Shown: positions 7,275-7,738 of the stretch, piece by piece | Numbering within the stretch: the stretch's first letter is position 1 | Layout of the letters: the number at the start of each line of letters is the position of its first letter | Assembly (NCBI GenBank): GCA_030601015.1 | Contig: JAUVUO010000057.1 | Location: 1 to 7,738, forward strand | DNA: 7,738 bases | Source of the DNA: Candidatus Omnitrophota bacterium | GTDB lineage: Bacteria > Omnitrophota > Gorgyraeia > Duberdicusellales > 4484-171 | Direction: 5' to 3' | Notes under the pieces: generated by a model | Databases searched by the model: none | What the model saw: the letters and a program-made list of their open reading frames with translations, nothing else | Told to the model about the DNA's origin: nothing | Position numbers and translations under genes: made by a program

Positions 7275-7738
7275 TTATTTCGGCTTCTGAGCTATTAACA
7301 ATATTTCTCCTTCTTTCTGTCCAAAAGTTTCAACAGTATACTGCCTCACTTCAAAACCAGCTGTTTCAACCAGTTGTTTAATATTATTTTCTATACCCGG
7401 AACTTTATTATAAAAATCCCATATTCCAAGCCACCCTTCAGGTTGAGTTATTCTAAAAATTTCATTCATTAAATACTGAAAATGCTGACGGCATTCTTTT
7501 TCCAAAAACCCCTGAGAATTGAAACAATAATTACTTGCAATTACCCCTAAAGAAGCGCTTAAAACTGTTATAAAAAAACCTTCTCTCTTTAATTTTGGTA
7601 AAATATTTTTTGCTCTGCCAATAATTGTATCTATATGGTGATTATCTTTTTTAGCGGTAATCCCTACAGGATTCATCCCATATTTATGAGCGAAACTAAC
7701 TATCCCGTTCCCCTTGCCGCTGCAAATGTCTAACAACA
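7275..7738 (-). CDS. Class I SAM-dependent methyltransferase, C-terminal part (5' truncated by window edge)
   Basis: This is probably a cytoplasmic methyltransferase using S-adenosylmethionine; the substrate cannot be read from the sequence. The visible part opens directly on the SAM-binding motif I, LDICSGKGNG, which ends the first strand of a Rossmann-like fold. It continues through a second strand (NPVGITAK), a hydrophobic strand after a helix (FFITVLSAS), a conserved-looking helix and strand (EIFRITQPEGWLGIWDF, the usual motif near the fourth and fifth strands), and a final EILLIAQKPK strand before TAA. About 155 residues follow motif I, normal for a compact class I enzyme. A TTG three bases inside the edge is not the start, because motif I needs residues upstream, so the gene begins outside the window. 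It lies in the same orientation and frame as the giant gene below, 54 bases upstream of it, and could be cotranscribed. Confidence is good for the superfamily and nil for the substrate. Confidence 0.75.
   Translation of the reverse strand, partial: LLDICSGKGNGIVSFAHKYGMNPVGITAKKDNHHIDTIIGRAKNILPKLKREGFFITVLSASLGVIASNYCFNSQGFLEKECRQHFQYLMNEIFRITQPEGWLGIWDFYNKVPGIENNIKQLVETAGFEVRQYTVETFGQKEGEILLIAQKPK

Noticed and set aside
7734..7736. TTG near the window edge as the start of the methyltransferase
   Set aside because: It would begin the protein directly on SAM motif I, leaving no first strand or N-terminal helix; the gene is simply cut by the edge.

Overview
The window is AT-rich (roughly two-thirds A+T by eye), and every gene I can support lies on the minus strand, so the natural reading direction runs from position 7738 down to 1. 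It looks like bacterial chromosome. A very long, loosely structured multi-domain reading frame next to a small methyltransferase would fit an uncultured candidate-phylum bacterium such as Omnitrophota. That taxonomic guess is inference from style only; no marker gene is present.

Layout, in the direction of transcription. (1) 7738-7275: the C-terminal part of a class I SAM-dependent methyltransferase, cut by the window edge. (2) 7274-7221: a 54-base gap with a run of nine G on the minus strand, placed so that one added base would create a new in-frame start for the next gene. (3) 7220-3465: a 1251-residue protein with an N-terminal multi-pass membrane region, a charged linker and a long series of HEAT/armadillo-like helical repeats, ended by a TAG codon. 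(4) 3464 to 1 and beyond: the same frame continues with no further stop for 1154 codons. It carries the rest of the helical repeats, a caspase-like (clan CD) peptidase domain with an intact His/Cys pair, a poorly defined partly hydrophobic stretch, then an atypical kinase-like domain and a helical tail.

The central point is that units 3 and 4 look like one gene. The TAG falls inside a repeat unit whose neighbouring copy reads straight through, and no ATG follows it in frame until the middle of the caspase fold. The encoded protein would therefore be a membrane-anchored HEAT-repeat/caspase/kinase polypeptide of more than 2400 residues, now split by one amber codon. This may be a nonsense mutation, a sequencing error or readthrough. 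The domain order suggests a sensor (repeats) coupled to a protease effector and a kinase at the membrane. That role is inference.

A second puzzle lies at 1453-1872. Inside the giant open frame, in a different frame, sits an 86-codon ORF with a near-perfect ribosome binding site. Two inverted repeats precede it, one of them a 16-bp terminator-like hairpin. Base composition by codon position and residue content favour the small ORF over the giant frame there. This looks like an inserted or nested gene cassette that left the outer frame open.

There is no RNA gene, CRISPR array, transposase or origin that I can recognise. The plus strand has only shadow ORFs.
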